From the NCBI GenBank assembly GCA_017562135.1, contig QEYB01000963.1, forward strand, positions 248,001-312,000: 64,000 nucleotides of DNA. Direction: 5' to 3'. The position numbers and the translations under genes were made by a program. The stretch is from Dipylidium caninum (taxonomy: Eukaryota > Platyhelminthes > Cestoda > Cyclophyllidea > Dipylidiidae). Of this stretch, positions 46,889 through 61,300 are shown piece after piece (within the stretch, counting starts at the first letter, position 1; each line of letters starts with the position of its first letter). Under the pieces are notes generated by a model, which was not told where the DNA came from, did no database searches, and was given only the letters and a program-made list of their open reading frames with translations.

Positions 46889-48769
46889 AGCTACTTTCAG
46901 ATTGGCCCTGAAACCAATTTTAGAGTGATAGACAACTTTTCAGTCCTTCGTCGATTTGGCTACAGTGGGTAGTTTTACTTTTATTTGGTTTTGGCATTAA
47001 ACGTGACCTCGAGTGGATGAACGTATGCAGCAATAATCGCTTTTTATTTTACATTTAGGCTACACTTGAGTGTTGTGGTTGACTTACTCACCTCACTAAA
47101 AGAAATCGGGACTTTTTCACCGACTGGCTGTGAGTTTAAGTCCGAAAGGGAATGACATGGAGTTATGATGACTTTGGGCCGGTGGGAATGAATGGTCACG
47201 TGTCTTAAGGAAGTCGACCGATGATCAGCTGAGGTGTCAACAATGTGAGAAGGGGTGGAGTCGGATGAAATGTCACGGCGTCATCGTCCTTGTTCATCAC
47301 ATGGTCAAGTTCGCCCTATCGACACCCCCGAGAGCTGGCTCTTACCGTCGAGTTCGAGAGTAGTTCGCTTCGTTCACCCTCCGCGTTGTCCCAACTTTAG
47401 CCGGAAGGACTTCAGCGAACTGGTGGAAGCAAATGACACCTTCCAATGGCGCGATTGGACAAATATGTAACTGGGGTGAAAAACGGACGATTTGGGATTA
47501 GCTCAGAAAAGCAACCATGAAGCGTAGTATCCGGCAGTTTCTAAACTCGTCACCGTCGTCAGTCTACCACTTTTATCCCAATATGTCGTTAATTCATCTT
47601 AATCATCTCATAACTGCATTAATTCAAATGACCTTTTTCCATGGCGGTAAAATGTCAAACTCCCTCAAAAGGTGTCCCCAGCAGACACTCTGACATTTCC
47701 AAAATCCTTCCTGTCAACTTAACGAGTGTAGGAAGTGATCGCCTCTCCACCATCCACTCAAATGGCGACGAGGTGACATGATGAAGCCTCGGGCGAGCTA
47801 TACATTCAGGAGGTATATCGTCTTAAATCCAAGGGAGGAGAAAGGATGTCGTCCAAGGGCTTTACATCCTCAAAAAATGTGTTGGCATATAATTTCTTTG
47901 GGAGTATCCTTACCTCCGTGATAACAAAGCAACTCATAAGGCGTCATCACCACTTATCTCTCTCCTTTGATGATTATATTTATGAATGAGAAAAAACGAA
48001 AAATGTTCGTTATTAATTTTACTCCCCAAATAACTGTATTTTCAAGAGTTAGATAGTAAATTAGAAAAAGGGGAGAAGGGATTACCAAGGCGGCCAGAGT
48101 GGAGGCTTATTTTACCGAAATAGATGTCAACCATGCGAAATCATTCTGTGCCTTAGAGTGCCTTCAATCTTTGTTCACAGAGCCTCTTTCTAAAGTTTAA
48201 CTACCTTCGGCCAAGATAGGTCAAAATTGCATAGTAGATAAGTTAATTCATCCTAAATATCTGTTGCCTGCATAAATTCAAACGCCGTTTTTCAGAGGTA
48301 CCTATAGTCAAAATGTCGATCTCTCTCAAAAGGAGGTCCCAGCGGAGACTTTAAATTTGATCACGTTAATTGGCTGCACGACGACTCAATATCGGCTTCT
48401 GGTTGGATGAATGGCGGCCAAGTTACCGCACAAAAGGAACGGGGGGTAAAAGTGAAGGTGGATATCTCTTTGGTCTTTATCTCAATGCCCTTTACACAAG
48501 ATGCTTGACCAAAAATTAGTTTTGGTCAGTTGAGGTTCAAACTTTAATACTTTTTGGACTCCCTCACATTTCCTCTCCGGGAAGCAAATTTGTCGATTGC
48601 CACCGCCTACCACCGTTAGAAATCGCAGTTGCGCGGTATTCACCTTCATTGACAAGTAAAAATTTTAAGCTAAAGTACACCTTTGTCAAAATTTGTCTCA
48701 ACACTAAAAAATGGAAAGACGAATAGGGGACGGGGGTAAGGTGTTGGAGGGCAGACAGTCCACCAGCTC
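46889..48769. other. Non-coding interval with decayed direct repeats
   Basis: No gene was recognised. The segments about 47588-47700 and 48239-48350 resemble each other (shared 'TTAATTCATC', 'AAAATGTC' and 'CTCAAAAGG' blocks in the same order). Confidence 0.45.
47588..48350 (+). repeat. Decayed direct repeat pair, period about 650
   Basis: Copies at about 47588-47700 and 48239-48350 share ordered blocks: GTTAATTCATC, CATAA/ATTCAAA, AAAATGTC, CTCTCAAAAGG and CCCAGC.GA.ACT. Similarity by eye is moderate and edges are diffuse. It could be an old tandem duplication or two copies of a dispersed element. Confidence 0.45.
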
Positions 48770-50047
48770 TCAGTGCTCCTCGTCCGAGGTTCGACAGGGC
48801 GAGTTTTCGGCACTCTGAGCCGATAGAGTGGGTTTCACAGGTGGCCACGAACGTCGAGGCAGAAGGGTCTGCAGCAATGGATGCAGTTGTGGCCGAGATC
48901 GATCTACAATTGATTGAAGTAGTTTAGTCCACGATGACCGACTGTCCGGAATTCGCTCCGCCTTCCCTCCCTCACTCCCTCTTCACCAATTCCCGCACAA
49001 ATCTGTTTTGGCGGCCTATCCCCTCCAACGCCTAGGATACAGTCGCCGCCTTTGGTCTCCTTGAATCACCCGAAGTTGTCTCGTCCTAGCTTGGTAACAG
49101 CCATCTGGACTTTGTAATAATTCTATCCGTGTGGTTCCGTGGTGACGGAGCAGACGGGGAAGAAGGGTGGAGGGAGGAGCCTGAATTGAGCGGTGGTGGA
49201 GAAAGAGGTCAATTAACGGCGTGACAACACCCGCCCCGCCGTCGAAACTACCGCTTTTTTATAGCGCATTCATCAGCCATCTCGTCAAATGGTCATTAAA
49301 ATGGAGCGGGACGGGGCAGAGCAGGGCGGGAGGGGGAACGACAGGGTGTGAGGATGCGCAAAAATCACCTTACCAAAATTAGTACCATCCGTGTGACCGC
49401 AGTATCGTTGAATCACCTCGTTCTCCAACTGGGTGATGTATTTGATGGTCTCCTCGATCACGGTAAGCTAAAAATAGAGGTATGTCGTGATGTCCACTTA
49501 AGATCTCGTGTTCGTATGTGTTTATTTCCAGAAAGGTGTACACTCTTTAAGAAACCTGGTCTTCGCATAACTTCAAATAGTAATTGGAGAATGAAAATAG
49601 GTTTTTACTAGATAACTGTGACCTTGCGATAGCCTACACAACACCCCAAACTGGCGGTCTTGATGAAATGTAGAAGCCTCGACCACGAAGCCTGGACGTG
49701 TTGGTTGGATATTAAAGCAGTGTCTCCATCGCTTCCAGCGGTAAGCGTGACGACCGCAAAACTAAGGGCTGGAGGATGGAATAACACCATGACGATGCCC
49801 TTGTTTGGTCCCCTTCACACAAATACATACATATGCGCAGTGGATTATAGCATAGAAAAGGGAACAAACTGATTTGTAGACCTACCTCAGTGGGATGGTG
49901 GCAATTAGTCAATCCGGGTATCACTTCTATCAACTCCCTTATTTCATTGAGGCGGTACTTTTTGCGCCGCGAAATGAGGGTCGGACGGTGGCGTGGTTGA
50001 CCCTTCCACCGACGTTGACTTGCCTTCCCTGGACGTGAATTTTCCAT
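48770..50047 (-). CDS. Small helix-loop-helix protein
   Basis: Exon 1 is 49886-50047 (54 codons from ATG 50047). It holds a basic stretch 'PRHRPTLISRRKKYRLNEIR' leading into helix 1 ('RLNEIRELIEVIPGL') and a loop. Exon 2 begins at 49467 in phase 0 and supplies helix 2 ('TVIEETIKYITQLENEVIQR'). This is the bHLH pattern, with conserved hydrophobic spacing and a Leu-Glu end. If exon 2 ends at 49369 (donor GTGATT), exon 3 (48770-48868) finishes the protein at 119 aa. If the better donor at 49373 (GTAAGG, phase 1) is used, the same exon is read in another open frame to about 48564. The basic region lacks the usual E..R pattern, so DNA binding is uncertain. I cannot place it in a named bHLH family; the exon 3 frame is unresolved. 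Confidence 0.68.
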
Positions 50048-53000
50048 GAGACAGGAATGAAGTAAATAGTGTTCTACTTGTTAAGGTAATCCCCGTCTTA
50101 TAAGCACACACACAGAGCGCGTCCTCTCGACGTTCCTTTCATCACCGCGCAGCCAACCGGCGTCGGATGCCATTTTCATTGGTCGATTGGAACGAAAGTA
50201 GCGCTTAGAGCCCGGGGGGAGGGCAAGGCGGGGCCTTGCGAAGATTAACGAAATTCAAGCCTAAAATCAAGGCAACAACGCGTGTTGGAGGAAAATTGTG
50301 GGTGTTAGGAGAAACGTTCAACCTGCCATTTTTGACCATGAAGGGAAACAAAATACACGTGTAGACTACTTAATTAAACAAGAAAAGATAACTGCCCAAT
50401 CACCAATGAGAGGTTAATATCCAATGAAATTTCTATTTTTTTTAGTGGTGCGAAAACATCATTTCGTTGGCCTTATGCATTCGTTTTTATCTCGTACGGT
50501 CGTTCTGTGCAATGTAGTAAAACGAGTAGTGTTTGCTGACAGTTGGTGAGAGGCAGAGTGTGTGAATTAGCGGTCAGGTAGGTCTGGTTCTGCCACTTTA
50601 TCTCAACCCGATATCTTGGACACCAAAACCCATTCGAGTGGACCTTTATGCTCGGTTAATGTAGCGACAACATCGTATGAGTTCAAATAAAGTGTCACGA
50701 GGTGAAAGGAGACCATACTGAAAAGGAACTGGTGACTGTTCGATTCACGAGAGCACAAAGTTACACAGTTTTTGCAAAGCACTTGGACACCGAAGACGAC
50801 CGTACGCGTTAATTCGTAGAGTGCAGCCACCATGGAGCTGAGCCAAATCCCACGTCCACCTTTGAATTAGGTTGCTCCGGTATCAAACTCGCGATTCGTC
50901 TCAACAGTGAAGAAGTCCCGCAAGGAGAAGTTGAGGCAAGCTTGTTGAATTGCGCATACATTATTTTCTAATGTCGCTTTAGTTTTAAAAAACCGTTTCT
51001 TGAATAACCGTAATGTTTTTTCAATCTCTTGAAGGCTACGTCTTAGTCCTCGACGATCAGGCCAAAACACGCCCCCCAGGGGTCGTCTTAACAGGTATCA
51101 CTTTGCCTGAGATCGGCAATTTCTCCAACTTAGTGCATCCTCTAAAGCGTCTTGGTCTAACTTTCATCGATGGACACCTCCATTATTCGGGTCTGCCAAT
51201 AAAAAGTCCGTTCGTCCCGTCCTCGTGCACCTGCAGGCAAAACTGATGCCCAGCGGTGGTGGGGAAGGCGGAGGGACGGGAACAAAGTCCCATTTTGCCT
51301 TACGAGGGCAGGTAGGCAGTCGGATTGCAGTGGCGTGCACACCTTTGCCCCGTCTTCCCTCGCCGCGGCCCCCCTCGGTCCCACTTCCCCTACCCACGTG
51401 CACGCTTTTGGGCGTACACACGTCCAGCTTGGCAACTAAGGGGAAGAGATGAGGGACGGGTTGATGTAGACTGGTCGCTCGCTAGCTGGCTCGTCGTCCT
51501 TCCGTCCGTCCGTCAGTCCTGTCGGCCGGTCGGTCCATCGGTGGGGTCTAATCTGTTTATTCGAAGAAAGGAAGGAATTAGTGGATTAGATTTTCCCGGA
51601 CAGAGGGAAGGATAGCCGAGTAGCCTAGCAACCATCTGCCACGTCGGTTGCAGGTGTTCCGGCACGTGTATGCATGTGTGTGTGTGTGTCTCCCTCTATT
51701 TTACTTGCCCGCCCAGCCACATGCGCTCCACCTTAAGGTCAGCTTGACATTTACGGAGAAGGCGAGGGAAGTGAGGCAGAATTTAGCCAATTAGCCAGGC
51801 TGCGCTTAATTACCGGGGCATTCCTAGCGGCGTCGTCGGACAGTGCCGCGTTCGAACCGCCCCGTCCGCCTCGAAAGTGAGACTGTGTCTCAACACCCCA
51901 CCACATTGAGGGAAGATGAAGGCTGATGGTCGGCATAAGTCACAGAATTCACTGGGGAGGCGACAGTGTCGGTGGGTAGGAGATGGGGAGGACGGTTACT
52001 GCGACAGCGTCAAACTCTCGGGCTGCGTGTATATTGTTCACCTCCCAGACCGGCTTTGGAGAACATTCCACATGTGAGCCTCCGCACTTGAGTTTCACTG
52101 CCCTGTCGCGATCGTGAGACCGTCTGAGCAGAGGTGGCCTTCTTCAGAAGATAGCGGAGCACCAAAACTCTGCGGTTGTTACCAAGGCCGGAGCCAAAAT
52201 GTTAAAGAAAAAGCCAACACCATTCTCACTCCCCGCCCCATTCATTGAGAAGAAAATACTGCCTCAGTCTCCTCCTCCTCCTTCTGCTTGACTCCTCCCT
52301 GACTCCGCCTCCTCTGCCTCTTCGGCTCCTCCTCCTTGCCCCACTTTCACACTCAAAACGCAAAAATATCAATGTTTAGGGTAATTTTTAATTTATTGGG
52401 GTTATTTTTCTCACAGAAACAGCTGTCATTTATCCAACGCATTTCCGCAATATTCCGTGCGTGTGTGAATTTGGGTGTCACACAACGGTGATAAAAACAT
52501 GGAAACACAAATCCTTCTCACCGGACACCTTTCCTGGGAACTGGGTATCATTTAATGTCACCTGGGGAGGAGTACAGGTTTAGAAATACGGAAAAGCACA
52601 CCGAGAGAATGAAAATGAGCTCGGTATTAAGGTTCAAACTATAAAAAAACACAAATCCATTGACAGATGGTGAATCCTTAATGCACACAAACGTGGTAAA
52701 AGTAATATGCGAAAGTGAATTGGTTACTATGGCGGACCAGCCACCCCCGCCCACCATTTCTCGGACTTGGGGTATTCTAAATAATGCATCTCGGATAGGA
52801 GGAGCACGTGGCCTTCGGGGTCTGATTTTTGATAAGGCGATGTAACTACTAGAGGCATGCGGGTTAGAAGCTCGGATAATACACTGAACTCAAACAGAAA
52901 GGTCGAATGGAAAGATAGTTACTAAGGCGGAAAGAGAGAGGAATTTTGGGGTGGGGGGGGGGATGGGGGCAGGACACTCGTAGGGGGAATTTTAACCTTC

Positions 53001-55301
53001 TCGTCGGGGGGTTTGCGGGACAACAAGAGATGATACTTCGATGGTTTAACTGTCGGTAGATGGTAGTGAGACCTTGAGTGTAAGAGAGAATTTAACCAAT
53101 CAGTGCAGATTTCGTCTCTGACCTCCATTTGACGCTAAAGGGCCATTGTATCAGTTTGGAAACTATGACACAAGCGTTAAATATAAGTAGAAAACTAAAA
53201 GCGCAATTTAATGAACGATCCAAAAATTGTTTGTAATTACGATACAAGCTATAATCGGTCGGCAGTTGAAATATTGGGGTAGACATGTTGTTCAATTTGT
53301 CAAAATAAGTGAAGTTTAATGTGGTTGTCGCCCATTATCAGCGTGCAGTAGCAATGGTGATTGTATCTTCCACATAATTTTCTTCCCCTTTACGGCATCA
53401 ACTTCAGGGGGATTGGAGGACCTCGAGAAATGTTACTTCTTTGCAGTAGGCTGAATAATCCGCGTACACTAAAACAGTTTAATGAGTTACGGACGAGTGT
53501 ATAGACGGTTTTCAGGTCTCTTTTAAGCCCTCCAGCGCCAAAAGCCGTTGTAGAAGTTAAACGAGTCGACATCGACGACCATTTATATTATGTCACCAAG
53601 AAGTTTCAAGGTTCTATGATTCGCTTTAAGAAATCCCTGACTCGCTGCTCTACTTTCATCCGTTCTCTTTATTCCGGCTAGACGGACAACAAACGGAGTA
53701 TGTCCTACAACAGCTCTCCCGTATAGGTGAATTAATTGTTTTGCTGCCTATAAGGGCACCTCCGACTTCGGTAAGTGCATTTTCCAGGAGGAGGAAAGAA
53801 CTAAAACAAAAAGGCTATCTACTGCATTAGTATTTATTTTAACCTGCCGCGAGAAGTCTACTTCGCCTCTGATGTGCCTGCGACGGGCGCCACATCTACT
53901 TAAGGAAATTTGAAAAAGTATATCTTCTTGGCAAATCAGTAAAAGGGGAAGACCACCCCTTGCTCATAAACAGTAGTATACTTTTTACTAAAAAATGGAA
54001 GACCTAACTGTGTGTCCTTCAACAGGTGGAGGATTTGGAATCAACCTTTGGCTTCTTTTGGATCGAGGGCTTTTTAATATTTAAATCATGAGTGAAGACT
54101 CTTTTGGTTTTACGTGAATAAAAGTTTATTTTTTATTAATACGACTAGTGACCAGGGGATAAGGATCACGAAATGCTACTGTAGCGCGTCTTTTTTCGTC
54201 GTGACATTATTTGGCGTCGATTGTAAATTTGTCAAAAAATCAACTTTTGTTTCGATGCGTTTGTGTAGCAGTGCCTCAGACAATGCTGGCCCCTCAAGGT
54301 TCCTCTCGACGGAAATAACATCAGCTGTTCTATTCAACCTGGCATTAAAGAGAGTTAGGAAATGGTGTGAGATGCCACAATACTTGGTAGACTCGTATTC
54401 TTCCTAAAGACATGTATACTGGAAGGAGTAGACGCCGATCACGACCAGCACAATTCAATAAAGTATAAGAGGAAGTAAGGCTGAAAGTCACCAAAAAACT
54501 GGAACTACCTTCATTTTGCCTATAGATGACCTATTGTCTAAAGCATCACATTTGAAAATGGTAATTTGCTGATAGTTTTAATTCTATTTTAACGAGCGTT
54601 TTCGCCAAAAGAGATTTAGAATTACGACCTATAATAAAAGGGTTTTGCAACAATAACGTGGAAATTAGTAATATATCGAATAAAAATTTTCCTGTGTAAG
54701 AAAAGAGTAGCACATCCGTTTCCAATGGCATGAACTGTCTTTCACTATATGATTTTGAAGCAGAGTGTAAACCACGGTTTATTTGGAGTCGTTCGGGTAT
54801 TACGATCTTCGCGAATTTTCTTGGCTTTAGGTGTCCATACATTGGTGAGTATTTTGAGATACGTTAAGTGAATTTTCACATATTTGGCACTGAAGAATCG
54901 CCTCAAAAGAAAAATCGAGAAGTTAGCGTGCCGTTGTCTTTTAAGTGATGCGAGCACATTACGTGCCTAAGCAAATCTTTGAGTATGTCGTAACGAGAGG
55001 CACAACGTATTGCGATATCGCGCACATGCTTTAAGCAGTGTCAGTTAACCACAATTTCGAAAAACGTATCCCGCTCGCATAAATAAAAAAAATTAGTGGT
55101 CACGCCATAAAACAATTGTTAAAAATATTATTTGCTCTAACAGTTCAATCTCCTTAACCTTGGTAACATTGTTTGAAGCTTTAATATAAATAACCCGTCT
55201 TGCAAATATAGACAGTTACCCAATCGAATGCTAAAGGCGATCCAGCTGGCGTATTTAGTGCAAGTTGTCATTTGATTTACTTACACTGGCACGGAACCAA
55301 A
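50048..55301. other. Intergenic interval upstream of MADD
   Basis: No recognised gene. There is a (GT)n run at 51675-51689 and a poly-G run near 52951-52963. A minus-strand ATG frame at 50603-50833 (76 codons) and a frame at 54745-54957 read like protein locally but match nothing I know. The part from about 53,800 on is AT-rich and may hold old transposon debris. Confidence 0.4.
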
Positions 55302-58300
55302 ATGGCACCATCTTCAGGTAATTGCGGAAAAAATTCACCTCGTTTGATTGATTACCTCGTCTATGTTGGCCGAAAAAATCCCGGCCGCAACGGTCCAGCT
55401 ATTGCCCCTCCCCAACTGCTAAGAGTTTACCCTCCACAAAACCATGCAGATTTCCCTCTTCCAAACGACATAGTTTACTTTTGCCAACCGGAGGGGTGCT
55501 ACAATACATCATCGAGGTCGTTTATTCTTGACCCCCGTCATTCAGGTGGCCGCTTGCCTCAAAATATAAAAATGGAATTTTTTACTTTCATGTTAACCGA
55601 TAAAGAGTCAAATACGGTGCGTTTTGGCATTTGCCTTAACTTCCTTCGTCCTATTGGTCGAAAAAAATCGAGTTACACCGCCGATGTTATGCGACGTCGC
55701 ATTACTTCATTCAAGAGTGCTCTTTACTACCCACATTCAGAGACTAAGGCTACCAGACTTAATAACCGTGCCAACTCTTTGAGTTCGGGTTCCTCATCGG
55801 AATCCTCAGATTATAGTGGATGTCAAAACATTGACAAGTCTGATCGTCCCTACACCCACACCCTGACTTCAATCTGTTTGGTCTCCCGCTACCAATTTTT
55901 TAAGAAGTTCGAAAATTGTCTGCGATTTCTTTATGTTCTCATACAAAAGCTGCACGAAGGATGCAAACCACGCCTTTCTGGAAGGTATTATTGACCAAAT
56001 TTCTTTGTTTGGTTTTGAAATATTATATGACAATTTATTAAATTCTACCTTCCCATATCAGACAGACTGTCTGGTCTGCGTTGGTTGGCGCAGTGGGGTC
56101 GCCAGAACTACTCACAGTAAGGAAGTGTGTAGAAGAAATTGACACATGGATTCTTCGACTGCTAAGTACACCCGCTCCGGTAGCGGGAAGAACGGCCATT
56201 CACGTAAGCTCGCGTCACACAAACACGCATATGTGCCAAGAGAGTGTATCGCTTGCCTGTAAGTACTCTCTGATATCTGCCTTCTAGGTGTACCTACAGC
56301 CCCCTGAATTTGCTCCTCCTATGGTCTTTGCGCTCCCCGATAAGGAAAGATTTTCCCTGGTGGACTACTCACTTTACCTACCTCTTCAACTGCTCGGAGT
56401 TGAAAAATTCCTCAAGGTATTCTTCACCCTCTTACTCGAACAAAAGGTAAGGCCCCTTGAGCCCATAAATCTTGAGTCACTTTTCTCAGTGGGACTAGAA
56501 TAAGCGTTATCAACAAACGAGATTATTAGGGATAGAGTGCACTATCGGAAGGAAGGCAATTAAATCTTCAAATTTAATAAGATAGATAAATGAGTACAAA
56601 TTAAATCGCTACTTTCTCATTCACATCTCTAGTTAACTTCGAGCCTGTAAACACAGATGACTAAGGGTAGATTGGCAAATAGAAGAGGGCGATAAAGGAA
56701 AAAGATGGAGAAATATGAATAAATAATCCCTTTGTGAAAAAATATTAGTTCATGTGACCACCACAGTTAATATATTGAGACCAAATAGGCGAATTTTCAG
56801 GACTGTCACCTCATACTCGAACATCAAGGTTAACCTCCATTTTTACATCCTTGCATTGCACAAACGACTTTGTGTGTGTTTGTACGATCAAATTCTGCCA
56901 CCAGAAGCGTTAGAGGAGGCAGGAGGAGTGAGCTTATTCCACCATCACGCACAACATCCTTACTTTTGTATATAGGAAGGCGTGACTCAAGATCCCACTT
57001 TTTATCCTTTCGACTTTTTATAGGTGGTGTTGGAATCATCACATCACGATCGACTAGCCACGTGTGTGTTGGCCTTCACAGCCCTTTGTTATCCTCTACA
57101 ATACCTTTTCACCGTCATTCCGCTGTTACCCTCGTCTCTCAAGGGTGCTGAACAGGTCAGCTTACAATACAGTGAAATTTTAACTCCTAGTTATTTAATT
57201 TCAATTTTTCGTTCGATTAATTTGTCTTCAGGCTGATCAAACGTTAAAGTGAGTAAAGAGTGTAACGAGTCTACCCCGCTTTTGTGTCCATCGCAAAGCT
57301 TTCTACTGATCGCAGTTTTGGGTCTTTTGGCCTCTACGATGCCTCTAAGGCAAATGGTAATAGTCAGTTGAACGTAGAAGCGACCTTTTGTGGGCCAGTA
57401 GCTTTTCAAGTATAGTGAAAAGGCCCCATCTACCGGGTCCGTCACACCCTACAGTGTGACGTGGACTCCATTAATTGCTTTGTCCGTTCAGTCATTTATT
57501 TATAGCGCCGCTAGGCTTACCTTCTATTTTGCAATAGGGTAAATCACAGTGGAAGACGAGTTATAAGTGCCCCAACGCTGCATACTCCCCACCCGAACGG
57601 CGGGGCTTTGGTGCATAATCCACTCATCTCACAGGGCTGATAATTCCTGAAGTCTTTATAGGAGGAAGGAAAGAGAGGATGGCTCTTTTCAACAGGTCCT
57701 GTGAGGAGGACGAGAGGATCCACTCAGATTAGGCCATGTTAGAGATCAACTGTCTAGTCTCTGGAAGGTTCCCCGTTTCCCCGAGTACCAGTCATTTGGG
57801 ACAAGAGGGAAGGAATGGGGAGTGAGAGGGTAGTGTGAAATGGTGTCAACTGATCACACATCCACCGTCTCCGAGGCCTGTGGCACTCCGTCACCTCCTC
57901 ATTGATGCTCCGAGTCACTTCGATATCCGGTATAAAATTAATGCATGATGCCAGATCTTGTAGAGACCTTCTTCTTCTTGTTATTTATTCTCTTTCATTC
58001 TCCTCTCCAGCAGTCTGACTTCTCGGTATTGAGTAACTCAAGTCATTTCATACACCCACCCGGAGACTTGCCAGTCGCATTATTGCAAGTAACGTTGTAA
58101 TTGACTTGACCAACAAAGAGAGAAACATTTCTCATGCCATTTGACTCTTTTATTAGTCGTGATAATCCGTAGACGATAAATCAACAGCCTCTTTATCGGA
58201 TTCGTATTTCCGGTTATTCATGTGCACAAAATGACCGTTGGGCATTGAGTGGACACACAAAGACCATTATTAGTCGCCGTGGTGGACTTTTCAACAGTCT

Positions 58301-61300
58301 CGGGGGGTTTAATTAGGCCGCGTGAGGCTGGACGATCAGCTTGGCCCCATCACCCATCCATTAAGCCACACATTGTCGGCTCACTACTATTCACACCGAG
58401 GGTTTATCTATTGCTTGCCTCATTTCATGACGCTTGTGCATTGAGTCTGGCAGTGAGAGCATGGTTTCGCTCAAAAAGAATGGTCCCTTTGGAATTCGCC
58501 CTCCTCGTTTTCCTATTGGTCGATTTGAAATCGGCCGCTGAGCCATTGTAGAACTATCGAGAGTTGCGGCTTTGATTATGAACCAAACTGTCATGTTTCG
58601 GTGATTATGTCTAATTGCTTGAGAGTTCAAATAAGAAGTCTCAGATAATGGTAGAAGATGACAAATGTGGTGGTTTTCTTCCGCAGCTGCTACAAGCCCC
58701 TTCACCCTACATCATTGGCTTACCGCGGAGCTTTCGGGATTCACGTCTCTCCTTCCACCTTCCCAAGGATGTCCTTCTCGTCGATTTAGACACACAAGAG
58801 GTGAGGCTTCGAAAGTTAACCCTTTCTCGTGTCATTCTTTCGTTTCCGTGGGTAAACCTAATTCCAATGTCGACTTATTGTGCCTTTAAGCTTTACGGTC
58901 AGGGTGCACAAGATCCCGTGTCGAGATTACCCGCGACGGAGGAGAAGGCACTGATCTCCTTCTTAACCAAGGTGGGTCCGACAACTTGGCTTATTCAATC
59001 TTCCCTCGGCTTGCTCCCTTTCCCCCTCCTTCCACCCAAATAGTCCTCTCGCCTCAATCGCAGATCCGACGACTGAACGCCGCGATTCTTCGTCGGTATT
59101 TAGTCTCATACGGCTACAACTGTTCCCGCCTCTCACTGCCCTTCGAATCCAGACATGATGCAGAAGCTTCTCTTCATAAAGAATGTTTAACGAATTCCCC
59201 TGAACATACTACTTATTACTGTATATGCCTACTACAGTAGTTGTTTCTCACGTGGCGAGGTGATCTTCACGAGGTTCGCCAGCGCCTTGACCTAGAGATG
59301 TTCATCCCGCCCTCTCCCCACACTCGCCTATTTTCTCATATCAACCTTTTTTTGTTCTCCTCCCCTCGGTGGATACAAGGTTGAAGTTGGACTGCGCGGA
59401 CTCAAGGATAATGCAGTGCCGAAGAAGGAGGAGAAATTTTCCGCGGACTCCTCATCCCTCTCCGAGCTTTATTCCTTTGATCTACTGGCTCACAATTTGG
59501 ACGAGGAGTCACTCAACTTGGCCATTCGTGTTGCAATGGTGCGTGGGTCTCTGCTTTCTTTCTTTGTTTTAAAATTTTATCTTGCATCCCATGCATATTT
59601 TCTTCCTGCCACCCCCCGTTCCTCCCATCATCCGCCCTCCATATTCGCGACTTTAGGTTCACTTCTTCAAGTCGCCCAACATTCTGGGAGGCCTGGAAGA
59701 GTACACGAGGGTAGTGCGTATATACCCCCGGCCTGTGGTGGCATTTCAATACGAGCGATTTATGAAGTCTCGACCCGAAGCCTCACCCTTCACCGTCGTT
59801 TTTGCCAAGACTCAGGTAATCCCATCACACAAAACTCCTTAGTTTTGAGTACCACCCGCTTCCTCCTGCGTCTATCTTCCTCGTGCCGCCCTCTTCCGCA
59901 TGTCCAGATCGCATACGGCTAGATCGCCTCCCTCTGTCTGGTTCACTCATTTAATGATCCATTCAGATGCACATAATTTCCATCTCCTCGCTACAATCGG
60001 ATTGATTTGTCAAGTGTCGGAGAGGGGAGGAGAGGAAAGAAGAGAGAGGCGAGATCCACCCATGTGGGAAATGCCACTTTATTGTCGTAATGTCTGTTCC
60101 ACGAACATATTGCAATGCTCGTAAAACACAGCCATCTGTCGGGGCGCATTCCTTCCTTGTCAAGGTCAACTTCATGTTGACAATGATCCACACAATGAAG
60201 CTCTGATTTCATGAGTTACGACCTCGCAAAATCGCATCCACCCTCTCTCGCCTTTTCTCTTCATTCTATAACCTCTCGAGCCCTCAGTCCTCACCACATT
60301 CAGACAATCCGACTGCTATGGCGAAGTAATTGGCCTGAAGCCAAAACCGTGGAAGTCCTATTTCTCCTCCTTCTCTTCCGATTCCCTTCGGGTTGATCGT
60401 AGAGCCAAAATTCCAGTGCTGATATGTGGCTAAGCCGTGAAGACAAGCGAAAAAGGTGATCGGAGTAAACGCCTCTGAAACATGTCCAAAGTACTTCTGA
60501 GTTTTTAATTATCCTCCTCTCTCACACCTCACTCCTTCTCCTAATCCACCAGTTTTAATAATTCATACAACCGGTAGAGAGGTGTGAAGGGAGTGTGGAC
60601 CGGAGGCGAAGATTTCATTCCATCGTCCACGTCCTTCTCCGAAAGAATATCGAGGCGGAGAGGAGTTGGTCGGTGAATTTAGGCAGGGGATGTTTTGCAT
60701 CCACCTACTCATTTCATGACGGAAACCGGGAGATGGAGAATGGGGATTGGTTGAGTTAACATTTGGCGAACAACTAATTATACACTTCTTTTTCCCTCAT
60801 CTCCCACCGCTCTGGCAGCTGTCCATTAGCCGTTCTCATAGTAGTGGGGATAACTGGTTTTCGGGTGTGTTTCGGTCAGATGGGGACTTGGCGACTTGTC
60901 AACAGATGCCGATGCTCTGATTTGACTCGTTAATTATTTTGGTGTCTCGTATTTTTCTCTTTTCTCAAAAGGCGGTTGAATATTTCGCCGAGTGGTCATT
61001 AATGCCTGACAATTTGGCCTATCAACGGGTAGAAAGTGTGACCGACTATCTGATGGAGAGTGGGAAAAAGGACAGGTGGTCGAATGAAACTCTCTCCATC
61101 ATCCCCTTCCAATTGTGGACGGAGCGATTTGATCGAGGCGTACTGAGGCCGGTGGTGGAGATTCTCTCCTCCTCCTCCTCCGCCCCCATCTCCTACGACA
61201 AACTCGCCCTCGATTGGTCTGCCGGCAAGCAGTTGACTATCAAACCGTCGCCTTCAGTCTCACCTTCTTCCACCTCGGGCGCCTGTGAAATTGGCATCAC

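Noticed and set aside
46675..46972. Open frames encoding poly-Pro or poly-Leu
   Set aside because: They exist only because the (TCC)n tract has no stop codon in any frame.
57191..57445. 84-codon minus-strand frame within MADD
   Set aside because: It is an intronic antisense frame with no domain and no neighbouring exons.
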